A DNA stretch of 64,000 bases, from contig CAJTQU010000005.1 of the NCBI GenBank assembly GCA_910578665.1, positions 36,203 to 100,202 of the forward strand. The letters run 5' to 3'. The translations under genes and the position numbers were made by a program. How positions within the stretch are numbered: position 1 is the stretch's first letter; each line of letters starts with the position of its first letter. The stretch comes from an uncultured Muribaculaceae bacterium. GTDB lineage: Bacteria; Bacteroidota; Bacteroidia; Bacteroidales; Muribaculaceae. A model generated the notes under the pieces. That model did not search any database. It saw only the letters and a program-made list of their open reading frames with translations, and had not been told where the DNA came from. Below are positions 16,769 through 25,540 of the stretch, one piece after another.

Positions 16769-18634
16769 ATGTCCAATGAATCAAAGACAATGAACCTATT
16801 CCGGAGCAAGCTCCGCGACATGGGATACTATGACAATCCCGACATTGTCATAGAGGAACAAAAATCTGATAGCAAGGCCATCGACAAATTGCTCAAACAT
16901 GCATCGAAATCAGGCGAAGGATGTGGTTATCCAGATTTTATCATTCATTCACGTAAATATTCTGATTTTATCATTGTAGTAGAATGCAAAGCTGAAATAT
17001 CACGACACAGCTCTGAGACACTTGATTCTTACAACAACTACGCTGTGGACGGCGCATTGTTATATTCATCATTTTTATCAAGAGAATTCGATGTAGTAGC
17101 TATCGGCTTCAGCGGAGAGCAAGAAAACCTATGTCGCATTTCACATTATTTGCAAATAACCAGAGACCACCGTTCATATCCGTATTTTGACCATGCAGAC
17201 TTATTGTCTTTCAATGATTATTACGATGGGCTTAAAAAGAGCCAATATAAATTCAATCAAGACTTTAGCGAGCTTATATCTTATACCAAGGAACTGAACG
17301 AAGTGCTTCATGCTATGAAAATCAAAGAGTCTAAACGGGCTCTCTTGATTAGCGCTATCATGATTGCACTAAAAAACGAACGTTTTAAGGCCGAATACAC
17401 AGGTTATCCTTCTCATGACGTATTGATAAGCAATATGTATGACACAGTATGTTTCGAACTTGATAAATCTGACGTACCAGACAGGAACAAGATGTCTCTA
17501 AAGGCCAGCTATGAATTTTTGATGACAAATACTGTATTATCTGATCCTAAAAACCACCTCTTTGTAACAAACCTGATAAATGAGTGTGATAAGCGTATCA
17601 ACGGATTCATGGTTACTCATAAATATATTGATACCGTCAGTCAGTTCTATGTTGAATTTCTACGTTATGCTAACAATGACAAAGGCCTGGGTATTGTACT
17701 GACACCTCCCCATATCACTGAATTGTTTACAGAACTTGCCGAGGTAAATAAAGACAGTATTGTCTTGGATAATTGTGCCGGCACAGGCGGTTTCCTCGTC
17801 AGCGCCATGAAAAAGATGTTAAAAGATGCCGGAGGCAGACTTGCAAAAGAAGAGGCAATAAAAGACAAGCAACTGATAGGTATTGAATTTGATGACGAAA
17901 TATATACTCTCCTTATATCTAATATGATAATGCACCGCGACGGCCGCACCAACATCATGTTAGGAGATACCCTGAACGAAGCAGACTGCAAAACAATATC
18001 AAAAACATTCCATCCCACTGTGGGACTGTTGAATCCACCATACAAAAATAAGAAACGTGGTACTGAAGAATTGAAATTCGTACTTGCAAATCTATCAATG
18101 CTGGAAAAAGGCGGCCGCTGTATAGCTCTAGTGCCTCTTAGCTGTGTAATAGAAACAAAAGGCACTGCATTTGCACTTAAGCAACTCTTGTTGGAAGGCA
18201 ACCGGCTGGAAGGAGTGCTATCTCTACCAGAAGAACTATTTGCTAACAGCAAAGTTAACACCGTCACATGCGCGGTCATACTGACAGCCGGAATACCACA
18301 CCCCAAAGGCTACAAGACATGGTTTGGCTATTGTCGTGAAGACGGTTTTGTCAAAAAGAAAAACATTGGTCGCATAGACTTCAACCACACATGGCCTCAA
18401 ATAAAGGAAAAATGGGTCAATGCATTCTTAAATAGAGATGAAATAAGTGAGTTTAGTGTGAAAAAAGAGGTGACTGCAGACATGGAATGGTGTGCAGAGG
18501 CATATCTGCAAGCCGATTATTCACAGTTATCAGCTGACGACTTCACAAACACAGTCAAAAATTATCTGCTTTACAACATACATACACACAACTCACAATC
18601 AATAACTGAAGAACAAGAGGGTAACGAATTATGA
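16769..18634 (+). CDS. BcgI-like restriction-modification subunit A (nuclease plus N6-adenine methylase)
   Basis: A 621-residue fusion. The N-terminus has a PD-(D/E)xK nuclease core: Pro55-Asp56 in GYPDFII and Glu72-Cys73-Lys74 in VVECKAE. The C-terminal half is a HsdM-type N6-adenine methyltransferase with SAM motif I LDNCAGTGGFL (about 333) and catalytic NPPY (about 422). This layout and size resemble BcgI subunit A (637 residues), a type IIB enzyme that cuts on both sides of its site. The S-type partner overlaps by four bases (ATGA). Base composition is clearly more AT-rich than the flanks, which suggests acquisition by transfer. Confidence 0.82.
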   Translation: MSNESKTMNLFRSKLRDMGYYDNPDIVIEEQKSDSKAIDKLLKHASKSGEGCGYPDFIIHSRKYSDFIIVVECKAEISRHSSETLDSYNNYAVDGALLYSSFLSREFDVVAIGFSGEQENLCRISHYLQITRDHRSYPYFDHADLLSFNDYYDGLKKSQYKFNQDFSELISYTKELNEVLHAMKIKESKRALLISAIMIALKNERFKAEYTGYPSHDVLISNMYDTVCFELDKSDVPDRNKMSLKASYEFLMTNTVLSDPKNHLFVTNLINECDKRINGFMVTHKYIDTVSQFYVEFLRYANNDKGLGIVLTPPHITELFTELAEVNKDSIVLDNCAGTGGFLVSAMKKMLKDAGGRLAKEEAIKDKQLIGIEFDDEIYTLLISNMIMHRDGRTNIMLGDTLNEADCKTISKTFHPTVGLLNPPYKNKKRGTEELKFVLANLSMLEKGGRCIALVPLSCVIETKGTAFALKQLLLEGNRLEGVLSLPEELFANSKVNTVTCAVILTAGIPHPKGYKTWFGYCREDGFVKKKNIGRIDFNHTWPQIKEKWVNAFLNRDEISEFSVKKEVTADMEWCAEAYLQADYSQLSADDFTNTVKNYLLYNIHTHNSQSITEEQEGNEL

Positions 18635-19665
18635 AAAAAAATATTGACCCACTTGTCCCTCTCAAGGACTTGTTCACAGTCAGAAACGGCGTATCATCAT
18701 CGATGGTACGCAGAATTAGTTATAGACGGAACAAGAACTGTATTCCTTTTATACGTCCGTCCCACCGTCAAACCTCGTGTATAGATGCCTATGTAAACAG
18801 ACATACTGTCAAATCAAAAAATATCTACCCTGCAGAAACATTATATGTATCAACCGACGGGCAAGGAAGCCACTCTTATGCGTATGTATCGACTGAACCT
18901 TTCGTACCGAATTCAAATGTCTGTGTCCTTATACCCAAACGGCCTATGGATTTACGTGAGAAAATATTTTACGCACTATGCATCACACATAACCGATTTA
19001 AATTTTCTTATGGAAGAAAACCTAAAGGAGAAAGACTAAAAAATATTTTATTACCAGCCACACTACCTGATGATATAAAAGAAATAAATATATCTCCAGC
19101 GTCAATATTGAATATGCCTGATTCTGTAACCCTGTCTGAAAAAGCTATTGACACTGGCAGCGAGTCATTGGTCTGTCTTGACAAACTATTTGCCATACAT
19201 AACGGAATAGCATCTGACAAAGTTATTAGATCTTGCACACGTAAAAATGAGAATTGGATTCCGTATATTAGACCTTCTTACAGACAAGACAGCAGTATAG
19301 ATGCTTATGTAAACAGACATTTCATAAAAAGCAGTAATATTTTCCCTGTTAATACCCTATATGTATCAACTGACGGACAAGGAAGCCACTCATATGCATA
19401 TGTATCAACAGAACCTTTCGTGCCAAATTCAAATGTCTGCGTCCTTATACCAAGAAAACCTATGACTTTGCGTGAGAAACTGTTCTATGCATTATGCATA
19501 ACCCACAATCGTTTCAAATTCTCTTATGGAAGAAAACCTAAAGGGATGAGGCTGAAGCAGATTTTACTGCCGGCGGCAATTCCGGAACGGATAAATGAAC
19601 TGCAAACCGACGTGCTTGTTATGAAATTGACGGAACTCCGCAACACGGCGGATTTTGAAAACTGA
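18631..19665 (+). CDS. Specificity subunit of the BcgI-like system, with two near-identical recognition domains
   Basis: A 344-residue HsdS-like protein built from a tandem repeat: residues about 8-150 and 183-325. The halves share long identical stretches, including STDGQGSHSYAYVSTEPF and FKFSYGRKPKG. The size matches BcgI subunit B (341). In S subunits the two recognition domains read the two half-sites in opposite orientation, so equal domains predict a symmetric bipartite target. The repeats differ at many silent positions although the protein is conserved, which argues against a very recent duplication or an assembly artefact. It stops 5 bases before porX. Confidence 0.82.
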   Translation: MKKNIDPLVPLKDLFTVRNGVSSSMVRRISYRRNKNCIPFIRPSHRQTSCIDAYVNRHTVKSKNIYPAETLYVSTDGQGSHSYAYVSTEPFVPNSNVCVLIPKRPMDLREKIFYALCITHNRFKFSYGRKPKGERLKNILLPATLPDDIKEINISPASILNMPDSVTLSEKAIDTGSESLVCLDKLFAIHNGIASDKVIRSCTRKNENWIPYIRPSYRQDSSIDAYVNRHFIKSSNIFPVNTLYVSTDGQGSHSYAYVSTEPFVPNSNVCVLIPRKPMTLREKLFYALCITHNRFKFSYGRKPKGMRLKQILLPAAIPERINELQTDVLVMKLTELRNTADFEN

Positions 19666-19670
19666 TTATT

Positions 19671-21206
19671 ATGGAAAAGATACTTTGGGCAGACGATGAA
19701 ATAGACCTGCTGAAACCACATATTTTGTTTCTACAGAGCAAGGGGTACGAAGTGGCCACAGCCAACAACGGCCGCGACGCGCTCGACGCCCTGGAACGCG
19801 AACACTTCGACCTGGTCCTGCTCGACGAAAACATGCCGGGAATATCCGGACTGGAGACTCTCTCGCTAATCAACCGACAGCATCCGCAGCTGCCGGTAAT
19901 AATGATTACAAAAAGCGAGGAAGAGAATATAATGAACCAGGCTATCGGCAATAAGATCTCGGATTATCTCATCAAACCGGTAAACCCGAGCCAGATACTG
20001 CTGTCTATAAAGAAAAACCTGCACAGCTCGGAGCTGGTGGCCACACAGGCCTCGTCATCGTACCAGCAGGAATTCCAGCGTATAAGCTCTATGACAAGCC
20101 GTGCAGAAAGCATAGGAGACTTCTACGACCTTTACCGCTCGCTCGTATTCTGGCAGCTTAATCTGGCCACTACCGACACCAGGATGGACGAGATGCTGGC
20201 CATGCAGACCAGGGACGCAAATTATAATTTCACGAAGTATGTGAAGCAGAACTACGAGGGATGGGTGAATTCGCCCGACCACCCTCTCATGAGCCACGAG
20301 CTGTTCAAGCGCTGCGTGTTTCCGCTGCTCGACCGGGGCGAAAAGATTTTCTTCATACTGATAGACAATTTCAGGCTGGACCAGTGGCGCGTGCTCCAGC
20401 CGCTGCTCTCCGACCATTTCACTGTGGACGAAGATCTGTATACCACGATACTGCCCACGTCGACACAGTATGCGCGCAATGCCATATTCGCAGGCCTGAT
20501 GCCGCAGCAGATAGCGTCTATGTTTCCGCAGTACTGGGTAGACGAGGATGAGGACGAGGGTAAAAACATATATGAAGAACAACTGCTGCGCACGCAGATA
20601 GAGCGTTTCCGCCGCCGCGACACTTTTTCTTATGCCAAGCTGAACGATTCTCCGGCCATAGAGAAGTATATATCGCGCTTCAAGCAGCTGGAAAGCAACT
20701 CTCTGAACGTGGTCGTGCTGAACTTTATCGACATGCTGAGCCATGCGCGCACCGAGAGCAAGATGATACGCGAGCTGGCCAATTCCGATGCCGCATACTG
20801 TTCGCTCACAGAGTCCTGGTTCCGCCATTCGGGAGCAATAGAGCTCTTCCGGCGCATAGCGGCTTCCGGCGCAAAAATCATACTCACCACCGACCACGGC
20901 ACCATACGGGTGGACAACCCCATAAAGGTGGTGGGCGACCGCAATACCAACACCAATCTGCGTTACAAGGTGGGGAAAAATCTGAACTACAACCGCAAGC
21001 AGGTTTACGAGATGTCCAATCCCGGCAAATTCGGCCTGCCGTCCCCCAATCTGTCGAGCACGTTTATATACGCCTGCAACGAGGACTTCTTCTCGTATCC
21101 TAACAATTACAACTACTACGTGCAGTATTACACGGGCACATTCCAGCACGGCGGTATCTCTATGCAGGAGATGCTAGTGCCGCTGGTGACACTCACTCCG
21201 CGCTGA
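19671..21206 (+). CDS. porX: T9SS response regulator PorX with PglZ domain
   Basis: A 511-residue regulator that controls T9SS gene expression with the PorY kinase. Residues 1-120 form a receiver domain with acidic pocket Asp8-Asp9, phosphoacceptor Asp52 in VLLDENMPG and the conserved Lys in YLIKPVNP. The remainder is an alkaline-phosphatase-fold PglZ domain: metal and nucleophile positions appear in LIDNFRLDQW, LPTSTQYARNAIFAG, NFIDMLSHARTE and TTDHGTIRV. Length matches Porphyromonas PorX (about 517). It starts 5 bases after the specificity gene and its stop overlaps the fur start (TGATG), so it may share a transcript with both neighbours. Confidence 0.93.
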   Translation: MEKILWADDEIDLLKPHILFLQSKGYEVATANNGRDALDALEREHFDLVLLDENMPGISGLETLSLINRQHPQLPVIMITKSEEENIMNQAIGNKISDYLIKPVNPSQILLSIKKNLHSSELVATQASSSYQQEFQRISSMTSRAESIGDFYDLYRSLVFWQLNLATTDTRMDEMLAMQTRDANYNFTKYVKQNYEGWVNSPDHPLMSHELFKRCVFPLLDRGEKIFFILIDNFRLDQWRVLQPLLSDHFTVDEDLYTTILPTSTQYARNAIFAGLMPQQIASMFPQYWVDEDEDEGKNIYEEQLLRTQIERFRRRDTFSYAKLNDSPAIEKYISRFKQLESNSLNVVVLNFIDMLSHARTESKMIRELANSDAAYCSLTESWFRHSGAIELFRRIAASGAKIILTTDHGTIRVDNPIKVVGDRNTNTNLRYKVGKNLNYNRKQVYEMSNPGKFGLPSPNLSSTFIYACNEDFFSYPNNYNYYVQYYTGTFQHGGISMQEMLVPLVTLTPR

Positions 21207-21640
21207 TGACAGACCGCATACAGTCATTGTGCGACAAGGCCGGGGTAAAGGTCTCGCCGGTGCGCTCGCTGGTCATGCGCGTGCTGCTGCAAGCCGAAAG
21301 CCCGCTGTGCGCGCAAGACATAGAGTGCCGCCTGGGCACTGTGGACCGCTCCAGTATCACACGGGCGCTCGCATTGTTCAGCGACAAGGGGCTGGTGCAC
21401 ACCATAGAAGACGGCTCTGGCTCGGTAAAATATGAAATCTGCCACGCGGCAGGAGCGCACGACCACCATAACGACCTGCATCCGCATTTCTACTGCACGC
21501 AGTGCGGCAGTACGTTCTGCTTCTGTGACACATCGGTACCCGAAATCGCTCTGCCAGGCGGATTTGTACCGATGTCGCTAAACTATATAGTGAAAGGGCT
21601 GTGCCCCGAGTGCGCCGCCAAGACGAAACAACACAACTAA
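21206..21640 (+). CDS. Fur-family metal-dependent transcriptional regulator
   Basis: A 144-residue protein with a winged helix (residues 10-75, SSITRALALFSDKGLVHTI as recognition region) and the C-terminal metal-binding dimer domain: histidine-rich AHDHHNDLHPHF, then two CxxC pairs (YCTQCGSTFCF and GLCPECAA) for structural zinc. Whether it senses Fe, Zn, Mn, peroxide or copper cannot be read from this. Its ATG overlaps the porX stop by one base and copA begins one base after its stop. Genetic linkage to a copper pump is unusual for a Fur protein and hints at a copper or zinc response. Confidence 0.87.
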   Translation: MTDRIQSLCDKAGVKVSPVRSLVMRVLLQAESPLCAQDIECRLGTVDRSSITRALALFSDKGLVHTIEDGSGSVKYEICHAAGAHDHHNDLHPHFYCTQCGSTFCFCDTSVPEIALPGGFVPMSLNYIVKGLCPECAAKTKQHN

Positions 21641-21641
21641 C

Positions 21642-24080
21642 ATGTCAAAACAATATACTTATCCCGTGACCGGCATGAGTTGCGCCGCATGTGCCTCGAG
21701 AGTGGAAAAAGCACTCCGTGCCTGCCGGGGAGTGGAAGAGGCCTCTGTCAATTACGCGGCCGCCACAGCACGTGTCGTAGCCGGCGATGACTGTGATCCA
21801 GGCCTTCTGGCCGCAGCCGTGCAGGATGCCGGCTACGGACTGCTTACTGACGGCGACGCGTCCAAGGCTGCCGACGAAAGCACGCGGCGCTACCGGCAGC
21901 TCAAAAAAAGAACCACAGCCGCATGCATACTCACACTGCCCGTAGCCGTCATAGGGATGGGCTGGATGCACGAACCGTGGGCCGACCCGGTAATGTGCGC
22001 TCTATCGACGGTGGTATTATTCGTCTTCGGGCGCGGTTTCTTCACCGGCGCGTGGAAACAGCTTATGCACCGTTCCTGCAACATGGACACCCTGGTGGCC
22101 CTAAGCACGGGCATAGCCTATCTGTTCAGCCTGTTTACCATGGTACACCCCGGGTTCTGGACCTCGCGCGGCATCGAGGCGCATGTATATTTCGAGGCAT
22201 CGAGCGTGATAATAGCTTTCATACTGCTGGGACGCACGCTGGAAGCCAGGGCAAAAGGCAATACATCTTCGGCCATACGCCGTCTGATGGGCCTCCAGCC
22301 GTCTACCGTGACTGTTATTAGAGACGGCGCCGACATAGTCACCGATATCTCGCAGGTGGCGGCCGGAGACATGCTTCTGGCACGCCCGGGAGAAAAGATA
22401 GCCGTAGACGGCACAGTGACAGGCGGCAAAAGCCATCTGGACGAAAGTATGCTCAGCGGCGAGCCACTCCCGGTCGAAAAACATGAGGGAGACGAGGTAT
22501 ATGCCGGCACGATCAACATATCCGGCACACTCACATACAGCGCAACCGCCGTAGGCACCGACACCCTTCTGGCACGCATCATATCCATGGTGCAGGAGGC
22601 ACAGGGAAGCAAAGCCCCCGTACAGCGTCTGGCAGACCGCATAGCCGGCATATTCGTGCCCGTGATTATCGGTATAGCCATACTCTCGCTGATTGTCTGG
22701 TGGGCGGCAGGCGGCACGGGAGGAGCGGTACACGGCATACTGGCAGCCGTGACCGTGCTCATCATAGCGTGCCCGTGCGCGCTAGGACTGGCCACCCCCA
22801 CAGCCATAATGGTAGGCATAGGGCGCGGTGCCGAACACGGCATACTCATCAAGGATGCCGTCAGCCTCGAGGTGGCGCAGAAGACTGATACCGTTGTGCT
22901 GGACAAAACAGGAACGCTCACAGAAGGGAAGCCCTCAGTAAAGCATGTCTATTACGCTCCCGGAGCCGACACAGGCTTTTGCAACGGAATATTCGCCTCG
23001 CTCGAACGTCTGTCGGCACACCCCCTGGCCGGCGCAATCACGACGCATACAGGCGGCGGAAAATCGTATGTAGAAAATTTTGAAGAAATTCCGGGACGCG
23101 GTGTGTGCGGCACCGTGGACGGAATAAAATATTATGCCGGCAGCCCCGGACTACTCGCAGACAACGACACGGAGATACCGGCAGAACTGCAGCAGCATAT
23201 AGATTCAATGGCCGGCGAAGGCATGACAGTGGTGTGTCTGGCCTCTGAGAAGGATGGAGCGCTGGCCGCGGCCGGCATAACAGACCGCATAAAGCCGGAT
23301 ACTCCGGCAGCGATTGCCGCACTGAAACAGCGCGGCATAGAGGTCTGGATGCTGACAGGCGACAACGACAAGACGGCGCGCGCCGTGGCTGCGGCCGTAG
23401 GCATAAGCCATTACAGGGCAGGCATGCAGCCTGACCACAAGGCATGGTTCATACAAGAACTGCAACGCAAACACCGCCATGTGGCCATGGTGGGCGACGG
23501 TATAAACGACAGCGCCGCTCTGGCCGCGGCAGATCTAAGCATAGCCATGGGCACTGGCTCGGATATAGCGATGGAAGTGGCAGGCATGACTATCGTAGGG
23601 TCTGACCTTTCCAAAATACCGCAGGCCCTGAGGCTATCACGTCTGACCATGCGCACAGTCAGGCAAAACCTGTTCTGGGCCTTTATATATAATATAATCG
23701 GCGTCCCTATAGCGGCCGGACTTCTTTATCCTGTGTGCGGTTTCCTGCTCAATCCCATGATAGCCGGCGCGGCCATGGCGTTCAGCAGCGTGAGCGTGGT
23801 CACCAACAGCCTGTTGCTGAAAGGCAGACGCATAGAAGACAACGATACAATCCATAACGACAACCAAACCCAAGACAATATGAAGAAAGAATACCGTGTC
23901 GAGGGCATGATGTGCAACCACTGCCGCATGCATCTCGAAAAATCACTCAACGCCCTGCCGGGCATAACCGCCTCCGTGACCCTGTCGCCCCCCGTGGCAA
24001 CCGTCGAATTCACCGACGGACAAGAACACAGCCTGGCCGAACTGCAGGAAGCAGCCGGCGAATACAGGCTCAGCGAATAA
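21642..24080 (+). CDS. copA: Copper-exporting P1B-type ATPase
   Basis: An 812-residue pump that exports Cu(I) from the cytoplasm. An N-terminal heavy-metal domain carries GMSCAACASRVEKA. The membrane core contains CPC in IACPCALGLATPTA, phosphorylation motif DKTGTLTEGKP, SAHPLA (SEHPL-type) and GDGINDSAAL, and the last two spans carry IYNIIGVP and MAFSSVSVV, the residues expected for Cu(I). A second heavy-metal domain (GMMCNHCRMHLEKSL) forms the C-terminus, an arrangement common in Bacteroidota. It converges on the Sel1-repeat gene with a 6-base gap and no clear terminator. Confidence 0.92.
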   Translation: MSKQYTYPVTGMSCAACASRVEKALRACRGVEEASVNYAAATARVVAGDDCDPGLLAAAVQDAGYGLLTDGDASKAADESTRRYRQLKKRTTAACILTLPVAVIGMGWMHEPWADPVMCALSTVVLFVFGRGFFTGAWKQLMHRSCNMDTLVALSTGIAYLFSLFTMVHPGFWTSRGIEAHVYFEASSVIIAFILLGRTLEARAKGNTSSAIRRLMGLQPSTVTVIRDGADIVTDISQVAAGDMLLARPGEKIAVDGTVTGGKSHLDESMLSGEPLPVEKHEGDEVYAGTINISGTLTYSATAVGTDTLLARIISMVQEAQGSKAPVQRLADRIAGIFVPVIIGIAILSLIVWWAAGGTGGAVHGILAAVTVLIIACPCALGLATPTAIMVGIGRGAEHGILIKDAVSLEVAQKTDTVVLDKTGTLTEGKPSVKHVYYAPGADTGFCNGIFASLERLSAHPLAGAITTHTGGGKSYVENFEEIPGRGVCGTVDGIKYYAGSPGLLADNDTEIPAELQQHIDSMAGEGMTVVCLASEKDGALAAAGITDRIKPDTPAAIAALKQRGIEVWMLTGDNDKTARAVAAAVGISHYRAGMQPDHKAWFIQELQRKHRHVAMVGDGINDSAALAAADLSIAMGTGSDIAMEVAGMTIVGSDLSKIPQALRLSRLTMRTVRQNLFWAFIYNIIGVPIAAGLLYPVCGFLLNPMIAGAAMAFSSVSVVTNSLLLKGRRIEDNDTIHNDNQTQDNMKKEYRVEGMMCNHCRMHLEKSLNALPGITASVTLSPPVATVEFTDGQEHSLAELQEAAGEYRLSE

Positions 24081-24086
24081 AAACGA

Positions 24087-25079
24087 TTACGGATTAAGGC
24101 GCCGCATGGCAGCCTCTCCGTCTGTTACGCCCCCCGTGGCGGCACGCTCCAGCCATTCCTGGGCCGTAGGCCCCTCCCCAAACATGTCGGGAAACTGGGA
24201 TAGCGTCTCTCCCAAAACATACTGTGCCGAGGGATCTCCGCCCTCGGCCGCCTTTTTATACCATTCCACCGAACGCTCGTAGCTGTAAGGCACACCCAGT
24301 CCCCGGGCATAGCTCTGTGCCAGCAGCGCGGCAGCATATGCGTCGCCACGGCCGGCGCACTGCTCGAACAGTGGTGCCGAAAGATCAAACAATCCTTCAT
24401 GATAATACCCCAGGGCCAGCGGCATCAGCGTCTCCGTGCGCATAGTGTCTGTGGCTGCCGCTGTGATTTCGCGCAGCCTCACAGCCGCCTGGCGCAGTCC
24501 GGCCGCAGCCGCGTCATGCAGCAAGATACCGGCCCGTAACGAGTCTTTCTCCACACCTAGCCCCTCCAGATACATGTGGGCCAGCGAGGCCTGTGCAGCC
24601 GGCACGCCCCGGCAGGCACCCTTGGAAAGCCAGTAGAAAGCCTTGCCGTAATCGCGGCGCACACCACCCTCGCCTGTGAGCAGAAGCATCCCGAGATTGT
24701 TAAACGCCTTGGGGTCAGGATCCGGCACAGAAGCCGCGCGCTCTATCCAGGCCAGGGCGCTGTCAGCATCCTGGCGCAGACCAAGAGAGGGAATAAAATA
24801 GCAGTATCCCAGATAATTGCATGCCGGAGCATAGCCCTGCCCGGCAGACATGCGCAGCAGTCTGAGGGCCAGCACAGAGTCTCTGGCAAAACCCTCCTCG
24901 CCGCGCTCTATCAGTCCCGACAAGGCAAACTGGGCCTGCGCCACTCCCGAATCGGCACGCGCCACAAGGCGCTGCAACGACCGCGCGCGCGGCGAATCAC
25001 CCTCAGGGGCCGGAGGCAGCGCCGCCGTGCCGCACAAAACGGCGGCCAACGGCAATATCAGTGTAAGCAACCGCATCAT
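24087..25079 (-). CDS. Secreted Sel1-like repeat protein
   Basis: A 330-residue protein with a signal peptide (LTLILPLAAVLCGTAAL) and a run of Sel1-like (TPR-related) repeats: AQFALSGLIERGEEG, ACNYLGYCYFIP, AFNNLGMLLLTGEGGVRRDYGKA, AQASLAHMYLEGLGVEKDSLRA, AYAAALLAQSYARGLGVPYSYER, AQYVLGETLSQ. Such repeats form protein-binding superhelices in the periplasm or on the cell surface. The partner is unknown. It is followed on the same strand, upstream, by a small hypothetical gene 63 bases away, possibly the same transcript. Confidence 0.83.
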   Translation of the reverse strand: MMRLLTLILPLAAVLCGTAALPPAPEGDSPRARSLQRLVARADSGVAQAQFALSGLIERGEEGFARDSVLALRLLRMSAGQGYAPACNYLGYCYFIPSLGLRQDADSALAWIERAASVPDPDPKAFNNLGMLLLTGEGGVRRDYGKAFYWLSKGACRGVPAAQASLAHMYLEGLGVEKDSLRAGILLHDAAAAGLRQAAVRLREITAAATDTMRTETLMPLALGYYHEGLFDLSAPLFEQCAGRGDAYAAALLAQSYARGLGVPYSYERSVEWYKKAAEGGDPSAQYVLGETLSQFPDMFGEGPTAQEWLERAATGGVTDGEAAMRRLNP

Positions 25080-25142
25080 ATATCTTTCAGACGCGAAATC
25101 TCACGAAAAATTATACCGACACAGCGCCTGGCGACATTTACA

Positions 25143-25490
25143 TCATCCCCATGCATCATTACTGTTACGCTCGCGGTTGTCATTCATAACCTGTATCTCG
25201 CGTACCAGCTCCCTCTTCACCTCCTCCATGGCCCGGCGGTCGAACAACGGATAATCGTCATATTCCGATACCATCGATTCCTCAATCTCGGTTACACGCG
25301 GCGTAGTGTAATACGCATATGTATCGCCTGGAAATTCCTTGGCAAGATACTCGTTCAGCTCTTTTTCATAATCCACAAAAGGCTCGAGAGCCCCCTTCGC
25401 GCTACCCGTGGCAGGATCATACAGCAGTCTGTACTTGCGGCTGTCGCCGAAACTTATAATATAAAGTCTGTTTTTCTGTGTATTTTTCAT
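25143..25490 (-). CDS. Small conserved hypothetical protein
   Basis: A 115-residue soluble protein with no signal peptide or membrane span. The N-terminus (RLYIISFGDSRKYRLLYD) and a tyrosine- and glutamate-rich middle (YEKELNEYLAKEFPGDTYAYYTTP) suggest an alpha/beta fold, followed by a charged helix. I recognise no family. It lies between queG and the Sel1-repeat gene, all on the minus strand, with gaps of 50 and 63 bases. Codon use resembles the neighbours, so it is probably a real gene. Confidence 0.65.
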   Translation of the reverse strand: MKNTQKNRLYIISFGDSRKYRLLYDPATGSAKGALEPFVDYEKELNEYLAKEFPGDTYAYYTTPRVTEIEESMVSEYDDYPLFDRRAMEEVKRELVREIQVMNDNRERNSNDAWG

Positions 25491-25540
25491 AGTTGTCTAT
25501 ATTTGTTAAATTTATAACGCCACCCGTTATAAAAAGTTTT

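Noticed and set aside
16769..19665. Classical type I restriction system
   Set aside because: No HsdR gene, while the nuclease motif is fused to the methylase and both subunit sizes match BcgI-like type IIB enzymes.
20055..21149. Open frame of 364 codons opposite porX
   Set aside because: Antisense shadow of a well-recognised gene; no motif, no start signal.
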